A stretch of DNA of 43,539 bases from Roseateles sp. (GCF_019237615.1 NZ_JAFAGT010000099.1:1-43539), one strand, 5' to 3'; shown: positions 28,251-37,052, counted from the first letter of the stretch. Made by a program: numbers and translations. The notes: generated by a model from the sequence alone, not told the origin.

Positions 28251-30126
28251 CTGCTTGCTCCGTTGCTTCCCAGGTCTCGACGGCGAGGTCGAACTCGAAA
28301 CTCATGCCTTGTTTTCCATTCCCCAGGCGTTCGGCGCGCAGCGTGCCGCCGAACTCATGCACGATCTTGGCCGAAATCACGAGGCCCAGGCCCAGGCCTT
28401 CCCCGGCCGGCTTGGTCGTGAAGAAGGGCTCGAACAGCCGCTGCAGGTCGGCCGCGCCGACGCCGGCACCGCAGTCCTGCACGCTGACGAGGACGCGACG
28501 GCCGCCGTCCTGGGCGGTGGCGCGCACGATCAGCCGGCGCTCGGCCTCGTTGCGCATCGCGTCGATGGCATTGCCGAACAGGTTGACCAGCACCTGCTCC
28601 AGCCGGTTGGCCTCGGCCCGCACGCGCAGGCCCGCGGGTACGTCGATCTCGGCCTGCAGGCCCAGCGTGCGACTGCGATGCTCCAGCAGCAGCAGCGCGT
28701 TGCGCACGCAGTCCAGCAGCGCGACGGCGCCTGCCACCTGCTCGTCGGCCTTGCGCGCAAAACTCTTGAGCTGGCTGGTGATTCGGCTCATGCGCTCGAC
28801 CATGTCGTCCATGATCTGCAGGTTGGCGCTCACGGCGTCCGGGCGGCCGCTTTCCAGCAGGCGGATGGAGTTGCGCGCCAGCGCGCGCAGCGCCGTCAAC
28901 GGCTGGTTCACCTCGTGCGACAGCCCCGCCGACATCTGGCCGAGCACGGCCAGCTTGCTGGCCTGCAACAGCTCACCCTCGGTCTTCAGGCGCTGGGCGA
29001 TCTGGGTCTTGAGCGCGTCGTTGGTCTGGCGCAGCTCGGCGGTGCGGCTGTCCACCAGCTGCTCCAGCTGTGCGTGGGCCTGGCGCAGCGCGGCCTGGGT
29101 CTGGGTCAGCTGGCGCAGCGCGCGCCGGCGCGACGACAGGTAGAGCACCAGCAGGCCGATGCTGGCGCCGAAGGCCGCGCCGCCCCAGGCCGCGTACTGC
29201 GCGCGCTGCCTCACCTCGGTCAGGTCGGACAGCGCGACCAGGCGCAGGCCCAGCGGCACGATCTGGCGCTGCTGGGCCAGCATGGGCTTGGCGCCCGCGG
29301 CTCCGCCCGGCAGAGGCAGCTTCACCTGCTGGCCCTGCTGCACCTCCAGCGAGGCCGGCAGGTCCAGGTCGGGGCCTATGGCCTGGGGGTAGCGCGCGCT
29401 GGCCTGCAGGGCCTGGCGGCGCGACGGGTCGGCGTGGTCAAGCACCGCGTACTTCCAGGCCTGCACGGAGCTCATGATGACGACGTCCTGGTCGTCGGCG
29501 ACGAGTATGCGCTCGCCTTGGGAGCGCAGGCCCAGGTCCACCCAGGTCGCCTCCAGCGGTGCGAGATTGAAGCGCACCACGATGACGCCCGCCGGCTGAC
29601 TGGCCTGGCGCAGTGGGTGCAGCAGGTAGAAGTCGGTGCTGCCGGTGCCGGGGTCGGCGGCGAAGAAATGCACGCGGCCCTGGGCCAGTGCCTCGGTGAG
29701 GCGGGTCGGGGCGCTGAGCGCCTCGCTGGCGGCCAGCACCTCGCCCTGCGGCGTTGCGACGAAGATCTGGTGGGTGCCGGCGCGCACGTTGACGCGGGCC
29801 AGCATGCGGCTGGCCGCGCGGCGGGCAGGCTCGTCGTCGGGCGCCTGCAGCAGCGCCTGCAGCGTCGGGTCTATGGCCAGCAGGCTGGGCAGCGAGGCAT
29901 GCCGGCCCAGTTCTGCGGCCAGGTTGCTGGCGTAGAGCTCCAGGCGCTCGGTGCTGAGGGCTGACAGCTGCTCGAGGCCGCTGCGTTCGCTCAGGCGGTG
30001 CGCGAGCACGAAGCCCAGTGCCATCAGCAGTCCGGTCAGGAACAGATGGAAGCCCGGGCGGCCCAGCAGCCGCAGCGCGCGCAGCACGCCTGGGCGGGGG
30101 TGGGGCGGGGAGGCGGGCACAACCAT
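28243..30126 (-). CDS. Sensor histidine kinase, DctB/AauS-like
   Basis: 627 residues. Membrane helix at about 25-43, a periplasmic double-Cache-like domain (about 45-300), and a second helix near 305-330. A coiled-coil follows (LRQAHAQLEQLVDSRTAELRQ), then the phospho-acceptor in GLSHEVNQPLTALRA (H404) and an ATPase domain with the N box (VLVNLFGNAIDAM) and G boxes (DCGAGVG, GEGLGLGLVISAKIV). This is the layout of DctB, which senses C4-dicarboxylates, and of AauS, which senses acidic amino acids. The ligand cannot be read off the sequence. It is divergent from livH and overlaps its regulator gene. Confidence 0.92.
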   Translation of the reverse strand: MVVPASPPHPRPGVLRALRLLGRPGFHLFLTGLLMALGFVLAHRLSERSGLEQLSALSTERLELYASNLAAELGRHASLPSLLAIDPTLQALLQAPDDEPARRAASRMLARVNVRAGTHQIFVATPQGEVLAASEALSAPTRLTEALAQGRVHFFAADPGTGSTDFYLLHPLRQASQPAGVIVVRFNLAPLEATWVDLGLRSQGERILVADDQDVVIMSSVQAWKYAVLDHADPSRRQALQASARYPQAIGPDLDLPASLEVQQGQQVKLPLPGGAAGAKPMLAQQRQIVPLGLRLVALSDLTEVRQRAQYAAWGGAAFGASIGLLVLYLSSRRRALRQLTQTQAALRQAHAQLEQLVDSRTAELRQTNDALKTQIAQRLKTEGELLQASKLAVLGQMSAGLSHEVNQPLTALRALARNSIRLLESGRPDAVSANLQIMDDMVERMSRITSQLKSFARKADEQVAGAVALLDCVRNALLLLEHRSRTLGLQAEIDVPAGLRVRAEANRLEQVLVNLFGNAIDAMRNEAERRLIVRATAQDGGRRVLVSVQDCGAGVGAADLQRLFEPFFTTKPAGEGLGLGLVISAKIVHEFGGTLRAERLGNGKQGMSFEFDLAVETWEATEQADV

Positions 30127-30174
30127 GGCGAGGGGCGTCTAGTGTGCCCATGCGCGGGGGACGATGACAGGCCT

Positions 30175-30240
30175 GCGGGCGGTTTTTTCGGGCTTGGCGG
30201 CGAACCGCCCGCGGCGTGTGCGGTTTGTGCGGATTTCCGC
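30175..30240. promoter_or_regulatory. Upstream inverted repeats, candidate activator sites
   Basis: In the 296-base gap between the kinase gene and livH, gcgggcggtt (30175-30184) and aaccgcccgc (30203-30212) form a perfect 10-bp inverted repeat. Next to it, gcgga-tt-tccgc (30229-30240) is a perfect 12-base palindrome, preceded by a similar half-site (gtgtgcggttt, 30216-30226). Their centres are roughly 140-185 bases before the expected livH start of transcription, the usual range for a sigma-54 enhancer. That they bind the neighbouring regulator is inference. Confidence 0.45.
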
Positions 30241-30302
30241 CCGGATTTTCGTGGCAGACACTCGCAACATCCGACCGGTACCGCTCCCGTGGGACGGATC
30301 GA

Positions 30303-30324
30303 ACGGTCGGCTGTTTCAGACCGT
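30303..30324. promoter_or_regulatory. Inverted repeat just upstream of the livH promoter
   Basis: acggtc (30303-30308) and gaccgt (30319-30324) are perfect 6-bp arms 10 bases apart, so the half-sites face the same side of the helix within about 1.5 turns. They end 27 bases before the -24 element. This could be a second activator site, or the site of a repressor or of a DNA-bending protein. Confidence 0.4.
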
Positions 30325-30351
30325 CGGTGAATACCCTTGAAACCTCCAGAT

Positions 30352-30366
30352 TGGCACGAGGGTTGC
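30352..30366 (+). promoter_or_regulatory. Sigma-54 (-24/-12) promoter of livHMGF
   Basis: tggcac-gagg-g-ttgc at 30352-30366 matches the sigma-54 consensus TGGCAC-N5-TTGC exactly. There are 10 bases between the GG and GC dinucleotides. Transcription would start near 30378, leaving a 45-base leader with a ribosome site (agga, 30413-30416) before the livH ATG at 30423. An enhancer-binding regulator gene lies on the other side of the same gap. Confidence 0.85.
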
Positions 30367-30422
30367 GATTTGCCTCGGGTCGCCGGGCGCATGCTGCGTC
30401 CCAACCAAATCCAGGAGCCCTC

Positions 30423-31346
30423 ATGGAGACTCTGATTCAACAGATCATCAACGGCCTGGTGCTGGGGAGCATGTATGCCCTCGTCGCGCTGGGCTACACG
30501 ATGGTCTACGGCATCATCAACCTCATCAACTTCGCGCATGGCGAGATCCTGATGGTCGGCGCCATGGTCAGCTGGACCGTGGTCACGGCGCTGGGCGATT
30601 CGGGCCTGCCCGGCTGGCTGCTGATGCTGATCGGCCTGGGCTGCGCCGTCGTCGTCTGCGCGGTACTGAACTTCTCGGTCGAGAAGATCGCCTACCGACC
30701 GCTGCGCAGCGCGCCGCGGCTGGCGCCGCTGATCACCGCGATGGGCATGTCGCTGCTGCTGCAGGTGATTGCGATGATCATCTGGAAGCCCAACCCCAAG
30801 CCCTTCCCGCTGCTGCTGCCGACGACGCCGTTCGACCTCGGGGGGCCCGTCATCACGGTCACGCAGTGCCTGATCCTGGGGCTCACCGTGTGCATCCTGG
30901 CCGGGCTGATGTACCTCGTGAACTACACCAAGCTGGGCCGCGCAATGCGCGCCACCGCCGAGAACCCGCGCGTGGCCGGCCTGATGGGCGTGAAGCCCGA
31001 CTTCATCATCTCCACGACCTTCGTCATTGGTGCCGCGCTGGCCGCGGTGGCGGGCCTGATGTGGGCCGCCAACTACGGCACGGTGCAGCACACCATGGGC
31101 TTCATGCCCGGGCTGAAGGCCTTCACGGCCGCGGTGCTGGGCGGCATCGGCAACCTGGCCGGCGCGGTGGTGGGTGGCGTGCTGCTGGGGCTGATCGAGG
31201 CCATAGGAGCCGGCTACCTGGGCGACCTGACCGGCGGTGTGCTGGGCAGCAACTATGCCGACATCTTCGCCTTCATCGCCCTCATCCTCGTGCTGACGCT
31301 GCGTCCCTCGGGCCTGCTGGGCGAGCGTGTGGCCGATCGCGCCTGA
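30423..31346 (+). CDS. livH: Branched-chain amino acid ABC transporter permease LivH
   Basis: Inner-membrane permease subunit of a HAAT-type ABC importer. 307 residues with eight or more hydrophobic helices. The opening LIQQIINGLVLGSMYALVALGYTMVYGIINLINFAHGE and later GGIGNLAGAVVGGVLLGLIE are diagnostic for LivH. First gene of livH-livM-livG-livF, preceded by a sigma-54 promoter. No LivJ/LivK binding protein gene is in the cluster, so substrate specificity (Leu/Ile/Val versus other amino acids or urea-like ligands) rests on the neighbours only. Confidence 0.94.
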   Translation: METLIQQIINGLVLGSMYALVALGYTMVYGIINLINFAHGEILMVGAMVSWTVVTALGDSGLPGWLLMLIGLGCAVVVCAVLNFSVEKIAYRPLRSAPRLAPLITAMGMSLLLQVIAMIIWKPNPKPFPLLLPTTPFDLGGPVITVTQCLILGLTVCILAGLMYLVNYTKLGRAMRATAENPRVAGLMGVKPDFIISTTFVIGAALAAVAGLMWAANYGTVQHTMGFMPGLKAFTAAVLGGIGNLAGAVVGGVLLGLIEAIGAGYLGDLTGGVLGSNYADIFAFIALILVLTLRPSGLLGERVADRA

Positions 31347-31359
31347 AGGGAGCCCCGAC

Positions 31360-32442
<1,083 letters not shown>

Positions 32443-32455
32443 GGAGGGATCGACC

Positions 32456-33241
32456 ATGAGCACTCACGACAACATCGTTCTCAACGTCAGCGGCGCGTCC
32501 AAGCGTTTCGGCGGCGTGCAGGCCCTGTCCGACGTCGGCATCCAGATCCAGCGCGGCCAGGTCTACGGCCTCATCGGCCCCAACGGCGCGGGCAAGACGA
32601 CCTTCTTCAACGTCATCACGGGCCTGTATACGCCCGACGGCGGCAGCTTCTCGCTGGGCGGCACGCCCTACACACCGCAGGCCGTGCACCAGGTCGCCAA
32701 GGCCGGCATCGCGCGCACCTTCCAGAACATCCGCCTGTTCGCAGACATGACGGCGATCGAGAACGTGATGGTCGGCCGCCACATCCGCACCAAGTCGGGC
32801 CTGATCGGCGCGGTGTTCCGCACCCCCAGGTTCAAGGCCGAGGAGGCCGCCATCAGGGCACGCGCCCAGGAGCTGCTGGACTATGTCGGCATCGGCAAGT
32901 ACACGGACTTCAAGGCCCGCACGCTGAGCTACGGCGACCAGCGCCGCCTGGAGATCGCCCGGGCGCTGGCCACCGACCCCCAGCTGATCGCTCTGGACGA
33001 GCCCGCCGCCGGCATGAACGCGACCGAGAAGGTCGTGCTGCGCGAGCTCATCGACCGCATTCGCAACGACGGCCGCACCATCCTGCTCATCGAGCACGAC
33101 GTGAAGCTGGTCATGGGTCTGTGCGATCGCGTGACGGTGCTGGACTACGGCAAGCAGATCGCCGAGGGCACACCGGCCGAGGTGCAGAACAACGAGAAGG
33201 TCATCGAGGCCTATCTGGGCGCCGGCCACAAGCCGCACTGA
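32456..33241 (+). CDS. livG: Branched-chain amino acid ABC transporter ATPase LivG
   Basis: ATP-binding subunit, 261 residues, with Walker A GPNGAGKTT (about 42-50), Q loop near FQNIRLF, signature LSYGDQRR and Walker B LIALDEPAAGMN. The LSYGDQRRLEIARALA signature is the LivG form. Start ATG at 32456 after gaggagg (32441-32447); an earlier in-frame ATG at 32411 lies in the livM end and is not used. Confidence 0.95.
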   Translation: MSTHDNIVLNVSGASKRFGGVQALSDVGIQIQRGQVYGLIGPNGAGKTTFFNVITGLYTPDGGSFSLGGTPYTPQAVHQVAKAGIARTFQNIRLFADMTAIENVMVGRHIRTKSGLIGAVFRTPRFKAEEAAIRARAQELLDYVGIGKYTDFKARTLSYGDQRRLEIARALATDPQLIALDEPAAGMNATEKVVLRELIDRIRNDGRTILLIEHDVKLVMGLCDRVTVLDYGKQIAEGTPAEVQNNEKVIEAYLGAGHKPH

Positions 33242-33257
33242 GCGGGAGAAGAATGAC

Positions 33258-33980
33258 ATGGCAGAAGCAAAGCAAACCCTGCTCAAGGTCAACGGCCTGA
33301 AGGTGGCCTATGGCGGCATCCAGGCCGTCAAGGGCGTCAGCTTCGAGGTGCAGGAGGGCGAACTGGTGTCGCTGATCGGCGCCAACGGCGCCGGCAAGAC
33401 GACCACGCTGAAGGCCATCACCGGCCTGCAGCCCGTCGCGGCTGGCGACGTGATTTATCTGGGCGAGTCCGTCAAGGGCAAGGGCGCCTGGAACCTGGCC
33501 AAGAAGGGCCTGGTCATGGTGCCGGAGGGGCGCGGCACCTTCACGCGCATGACCATCGTCGAGAACCTGCTGATGGGCGCCTACAACCGCAACGACGGCG
33601 AGATCGATGCGGACATGGACAAGGTCTTCGGCCTGTTCCCGCGGCTGAAGGAGCGGGCCAAGCAACTGGCCGGCACCATGTCCGGCGGCGAGCAGCAGAT
33701 GCTGGCCATGGGCCGCGCGCTGATGGCGCGCCCGAAGGTGCTGCTGCTGGACGAGCCGTCCATGGGCCTGTCGCCCATCATGGTGGACAAGATCTTCGAG
33801 GTCGTGAACGACATTCACCAGCGGGGCGTGACCATCCTGCTCGTCGAGCAGAACGCCAGCCGCGCGCTGCAACTGGCCGACCGCGGCTATGTGATGGAGT
33901 CGGGCGAGGTGACGATGAGCGGCCAGGGCCGGGCGCTGCTGGACGACCCCAAGGTGCGCGCGGCCTATCTCGGCGAGTAG
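33258..33980 (+). CDS. livF: Branched-chain amino acid ABC transporter ATPase LivF
   Basis: Second ATP-binding subunit, 240 residues: Walker A GANGAGKTT, VPEGRGTFTRMTIVENL (LivF-type), signature MSGGEQQM, Walker B VLLLDEPSMGLSP. Completes livHMGF; 16 bases after livG. The 3' gap ends in a GC-rich hairpin (34008-34023) and then the terminator of the convergent leucine-dehydrogenase gene. Confidence 0.95.
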   Translation: MAEAKQTLLKVNGLKVAYGGIQAVKGVSFEVQEGELVSLIGANGAGKTTTLKAITGLQPVAAGDVIYLGESVKGKGAWNLAKKGLVMVPEGRGTFTRMTIVENLLMGAYNRNDGEIDADMDKVFGLFPRLKERAKQLAGTMSGGEQQMLAMGRALMARPKVLLLDEPSMGLSPIMVDKIFEVVNDIHQRGVTILLVEQNASRALQLADRGYVMESGEVTMSGQGRALLDDPKVRAAYLGE

Positions 33981-34007
33981 ATGGCCTCCCGAGGCGCTCG
34001 CGCGCTT

Positions 34008-34023
34008 CCCCCCTCAAGGGGGG
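34008..34023. repeat. Six-pair C/G hairpin after livF
   Basis: cccccc (34008-34013), loop tcaa, gggggg (34018-34023). It is embedded in a sequence of the kind often repeated between genes in Burkholderiales (cgcttccccc-type spacer). Without T-run on either side it is probably not a simple terminator. Only one copy is in this window. Confidence 0.35.
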
Positions 34024-34066
34024 CGCCGGCGGCATGCGAAGCCAGTTCCATGGCGGCTGCCTGATG

Positions 34067-34092
34067 AAAAAACGCCTGGCAGAGCCAGGCGT
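34067..34092 (-). terminator. Rho-independent terminator of the leucine dehydrogenase gene
   Basis: acgcctggc (34072-34080), loop aga, gccaggcgt (34084-34092). On the minus strand the stem is followed by six T (complement of aaaaaa, 34067-34072). It lies 12 bases after the dehydrogenase stop. Confidence 0.9.
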
Positions 34093-34104
34093 CTTGCTTG
34101 AGGT

Positions 34105-35160
34105 TCAGGTGGGTCGCACCAGCTTGCTGCGGGCCCAGTCGTCGGCGACGCGGGCCGGCGTGGAGTCGGCGGACTGCACGCGCTGCAGCAGCTCCTCGAC
34201 GCGTTCGGCGATCTTGCTGACTTCGGCGATCACGGCGCTTTCCTCGCCCTCGTTGCGGTACTCGCGTGCGACGCTGATGATGCCGCCGGCGTTCACCAGG
34301 TAGTCAGGCAGGTAGCAGATGCCGCGGCGCTGCAGCGCGTCGCCGTCGGCGGGCGTGGCGAGCTGGTTGTTGGCGGCGCCGGCGATGAGCTTGGCGTGGA
34401 TGGTCGGCACGGTCTGCTCGTTCAGCGACGCGCCCAGTGCGCATGGCGCCAGCACGTCGACGTCGGTCGCCAGGATCTCGCCCACATGGGCGGCCACGGC
34501 ACCGAACTGGGCGACGGCGCGTTCCACCTTGGCCTGATCCACATCGGCGACGACCAGCTTGGCGCCGGCCTGATGCAGGAATTCAGCCAGGTGCCAGCCC
34601 ACCGCGCCCAGGCCTTGCAGCGCGACGCGCACGCCTTCGAGCGACGAGCGGCCCAGCACGAGGCGGGCGCCGGCACGGATGGAGACGAACACGCCCCAGG
34701 CCGTCTTGGGGCTGGGGTCGCCGCCGAAGGCGCCCTCGCGCGGGATGCCGCTGACGAAGGGCGTGACGGCCTGCATGCCGCGCATGTCGGCGGTGGTCGT
34801 GCCGACGTCCTCGGCGGTGATGTAGGCGCCGGCCAGCGACTGCACGGCGCGGCCGAAGGCGGCGAACAGGGCCGGGCGGTCGAAGGCGCCTTCCGGCTTC
34901 AGGATGACGGCCTTGCCGCCGCCGAAGGGCAGGTCGGCCAGCGCGTTCTTCAGGCTCATGCCCTGCGACAGGCGCAGCGCGTCGTTCAGCGCGGCGGCAT
35001 CGGAGTCGTAGTGCCACAGGCGGCAGCCGCCGAAGGCGGGGCCGCGGGCGGTGCTGTGCACGGCCAGGATGGCCTTGAGGCCGGTGGCCGGGTCGGTGGC
35101 GAGCAGCACGCGCTCATGGGGGGCTTGCTCGGGCAGGCCGAAGAGGGACGTCGAGGTCAT
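34105..35160 (-). CDS. Leucine-dehydrogenase-type amino acid dehydrogenase (Glu/Leu/Phe/Val family)
   Basis: NAD-dependent oxidative deaminase converting Leu/Ile/Val (or a related amino acid) to the keto acid. 351 residues from the ATG at 35160. The catalytic Lys region is DLPFGGGKAVI (K83) after GMSLKNALA, with the catalytic Asp region TAEDVGTT, Rossmann motif LQGLGAVGWHLAEFL, AGAANNQLA and PDYLVNAGGIISVA. The size and GGGK arrangement fit leucine dehydrogenase better than glutamate dehydrogenase. It is convergent with livHMGF. Its short leader contains a terminator-like hairpin and an 11-base direct repeat, so expression may be attenuated or operator-controlled. Confidence 0.88.
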   Translation of the reverse strand: MTSTSLFGLPEQAPHERVLLATDPATGLKAILAVHSTARGPAFGGCRLWHYDSDAAALNDALRLSQGMSLKNALADLPFGGGKAVILKPEGAFDRPALFAAFGRAVQSLAGAYITAEDVGTTTADMRGMQAVTPFVSGIPREGAFGGDPSPKTAWGVFVSIRAGARLVLGRSSLEGVRVALQGLGAVGWHLAEFLHQAGAKLVVADVDQAKVERAVAQFGAVAAHVGEILATDVDVLAPCALGASLNEQTVPTIHAKLIAGAANNQLATPADGDALQRRGICYLPDYLVNAGGIISVAREYRNEGEESAVIAEVSKIAERVEELLQRVQSADSTPARVADDWARSKLVRPT

Positions 35161-35169
35161 GTCGGTCGG

Positions 35170-35219
35170 CGCTTTTGGCGCAGTGGATGAAGAAACGGCC
35201 ACGCTTTTGGCGTGGCCGT
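35170..35219 (-). promoter_or_regulatory. Terminator/attenuator hairpin and direct repeat before the leucine dehydrogenase gene
   Basis: acggccacgc (35195-35204) and gcgtggccgt (35210-35219) form a perfect 10-bp stem followed on the minus strand by tttctt. It ends 34 bases before the dehydrogenase ATG and could terminate the dioxygenase message or attenuate entry into the dehydrogenase gene. The 11-mer cgcttttggcg occurs twice, at 35170-35180 and 35202-35212, 32 bases (three helical turns) apart. Confidence 0.6.
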
Positions 35220-35227
35220 CGCGGATT

Positions 35228-35956
35228 CTAAGGACCCTGGAAACCACCGCTTCTCAGCGTGATGACCAGCGTGTCGCGCCAGCCGCGCGCGCCCGCGGCG
35301 AGCGGCTGGATGGGCGTCGTCTCATGGATGACGCGGGCGTCGTCCAGCAGCAGCAGGGTCCAGGGCTGCGTCATCGTGAAGCGCTGGCCGGCCGGGCCGT
35401 CGGCCTCGAAGACGCGCGACTCGCCCCCCTTGATGTCGTGGCGCCCGACGAGCAGGACGGCCACGAAGTCGACGCCATCGCGGTGTGCGCCCTCGGGCGT
35501 GGGCCGGCCGATGCCGTCGCTGGTGTCGATGCGAAAGGGGTGGGCCTCGATGAACCAGGGCTGCTCGCCCTTGAGCTCCGAGGCGATGCGGGCCAGGCCC
35601 AGCAGCAGCGCGGCCCAGGCGGGCGAATCGGCCATCTGCTGGGCCAGCGGCACATACCAGCGCTGGATGCCGCCGTGCAGCGCGTTGTAGTCCAGCGGCT
35701 GCCAATGGGCGCGGTGGGGGCTGGGCGTCAGCGTGCCGCCGTCGGCGACGAAGCAGCCGTGGCGGCGGAAGCGGTAGCGGCCGCCGTCGCGCAGATAGCC
35801 GTCGGGCGGCAGGTCGTCCCAGCAGTGCTTGAGGCCGTCGAGCTCGGCCGCGGACACGCCCAGCGTGCCTAGCGCGCCCGGGGCGAGGACGGCCTCGCCA
35901 TCGCGCTTGAGCGCATCGACCAGTTGGTCAGGCGGTGTCCACGGCGGCTCGAACAT
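35228..35956 (-). CDS. 2-oxoglutarate/Fe(II) dioxygenase of the isoleucine-4-hydroxylase family (PF10014-like)
   Basis: 242 residues from the ATG at 35956 (tgatg overlap with the reductase stop). The iron facial triad is visible: H158 and D160 in GAHRDGVDF and the distal H211 in RVIHETTPI, with a later Arg in GWRDTLVITLR for 2-oxoglutarate. The spacing, GGES segment and final strand resemble Bacillus L-isoleucine dioxygenase (IDO) rather than prolyl hydroxylases. Family members hydroxylate free amino acids such as Ile, Leu or Met. It sits between a reductase gene and a leucine dehydrogenase, facing a LIV transporter, so a branched-chain amino acid substrate is a reasonable inference, not proven. 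Confidence 0.8.
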   Translation of the reverse strand: MFEPPWTPPDQLVDALKRDGEAVLAPGALGTLGVSAAELDGLKHCWDDLPPDGYLRDGGRYRFRRHGCFVADGGTLTPSPHRAHWQPLDYNALHGGIQRWYVPLAQQMADSPAWAALLLGLARIASELKGEQPWFIEAHPFRIDTSDGIGRPTPEGAHRDGVDFVAVLLVGRHDIKGGESRVFEADGPAGQRFTMTQPWTLLLLDDARVIHETTPIQPLAAGARGWRDTLVITLRSGGFQGP

Positions 35957-36975
35957 CAGTGCTTGTCCGCTTCGGAGGTGAAGGCGTCGGCGTAGAACTC
36001 TTCGTCCGGCAGCCTGCACTGTGCGACGAAGTCCTTGTGAGCCGACTCGACCATGATGGGCGCGCCGCATGCATAGACCTGATGGCCCGACAGGTCCGGC
36101 AGGTCGGCCATGACGGCCTGGTGGACGAAGCCGGTGCGGCCCGCCCAGCCGGCGTCGGGCTCGGAGAGCACGGGCACATAGCTCAGCGTCGGCCACTCGG
36201 CCGCGATCTGTGCCGCCCAGTCGTTCAGGTAGAGGTCGGCAGCCTTGCGCGCGCCCCAGTACAGCACCATGGGGCGCGTGGATCCGATGTGGCGAGCGCG
36301 CTCGATGATGGCCTTGATGGGCGCGAAGCCCGTGCCGCTGGCCAGCAGCACGATGGGCTTGGTGCTGTCCTCACGCAGGAAGAAGCTGCCGAACGGGCCC
36401 TCCATGCGCAGGATGTCCTTCTCCTTCAGCGCGCCGAAGACATGGTCGGTGAACTTGCCGCCCGGCATGTGGCGGATGTGCAGCTCGATCTGGCCCGGCA
36501 GCGTGTGCGGTGCGTTGGCCATGGAGTAGCTGCGGCGCGCGCCGTCGCGCAGGATGAACTCCACGTACTGGCCGGCGCGGAACTGGAAGTTCTGGTTGGC
36601 GGCCAGCTGCATCGTCAGCACGGCCACGTCGGGCGCCGGGCGCAGCAGGGCGGTGACGCGGCTGGGCAGCTTCAGCACCGGGAACTCCCCGGCGCCGGGC
36701 ACGGTACGCGCCTCGATGGTGCAGTCCGTCTGCGGGCGGGCGCAGCAGGTCAGCACGAAGCCGGCGGCCTCCTCCTCGGCGGACAAGGCCTTGGGCTGGT
36801 GGGTGCTGTGGATGACCGCGCCCTCGAGCAGCTTGCTCTTGCAGGAACCGCAGGCGCCGTCCTTGCAACCGTAGGGCAGGCCGACGCCGTTGCGGATGGC
36901 GGCGGCAAGCAGGGTGTCGTCGCCCTCGGTCTGGTAGACGCGGCCGGCGGGCTGGATGGTGATCTGGTGGGACAT
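35956..36975 (-). CDS. Ferredoxin-FAD-NAD(P) reductase (CDP-6-deoxy-glucoseen reductase-like)
   Basis: Three-part electron-transfer flavoprotein, 339 residues. N-terminal plant-type 2Fe-2S domain with C-x4-C-x2-C (GCKDGACGSCKSKL) and a fourth Cys in LTCCA; FAD domain with RSYSMAN; NAD(P) domain with LLASGTGFAPIKAIIE and a C-terminal VYACGAPIMVES. Such proteins pass electrons to oxygenases or to deoxysugar dehydrases. No deoxysugar or ring-hydroxylating oxygenase gene is nearby. It overlaps the dioxygenase gene by one base. An in-frame ATG at 37005 would add 10 residues across the hairpin; the ATG at 36975 is preferred because the ferredoxin domain begins there. Confidence 0.88.
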   Translation of the reverse strand: MSHQITIQPAGRVYQTEGDDTLLAAAIRNGVGLPYGCKDGACGSCKSKLLEGAVIHSTHQPKALSAEEEAAGFVLTCCARPQTDCTIEARTVPGAGEFPVLKLPSRVTALLRPAPDVAVLTMQLAANQNFQFRAGQYVEFILRDGARRSYSMANAPHTLPGQIELHIRHMPGGKFTDHVFGALKEKDILRMEGPFGSFFLREDSTKPIVLLASGTGFAPIKAIIERARHIGSTRPMVLYWGARKAADLYLNDWAAQIAAEWPTLSYVPVLSEPDAGWAGRTGFVHQAVMADLPDLSGHQVYACGAPIMVESAHKDFVAQCRLPDEEFYADAFTSEADKH

Positions 36976-36984
36976 GGGCAACTG

Positions 36985-37021
36985 AAAAAACACGCGGCCC
37001 CGCATGACAGTTCCGGGGCCG
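36985..37021 (-). promoter_or_regulatory. Terminator-shaped leader hairpin before the reductase gene (possible attenuator)
   Basis: cggccccg (36995-37002) and cggggccg (37014-37021) form an 8-bp stem with an 11-base loop. On the minus strand it is followed by cgtg and then six T (complement of aaaaaa, 36985-36990). No gene on the minus strand lies just upstream that it could terminate, since the neighbour is divergent. It therefore falls in the reductase leader, ending 10 bases before the start codon. Confidence 0.55.
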
Positions 37022-37052
37022 TAGACTGCCCGCCATTTTGCCCGACCCCCGA

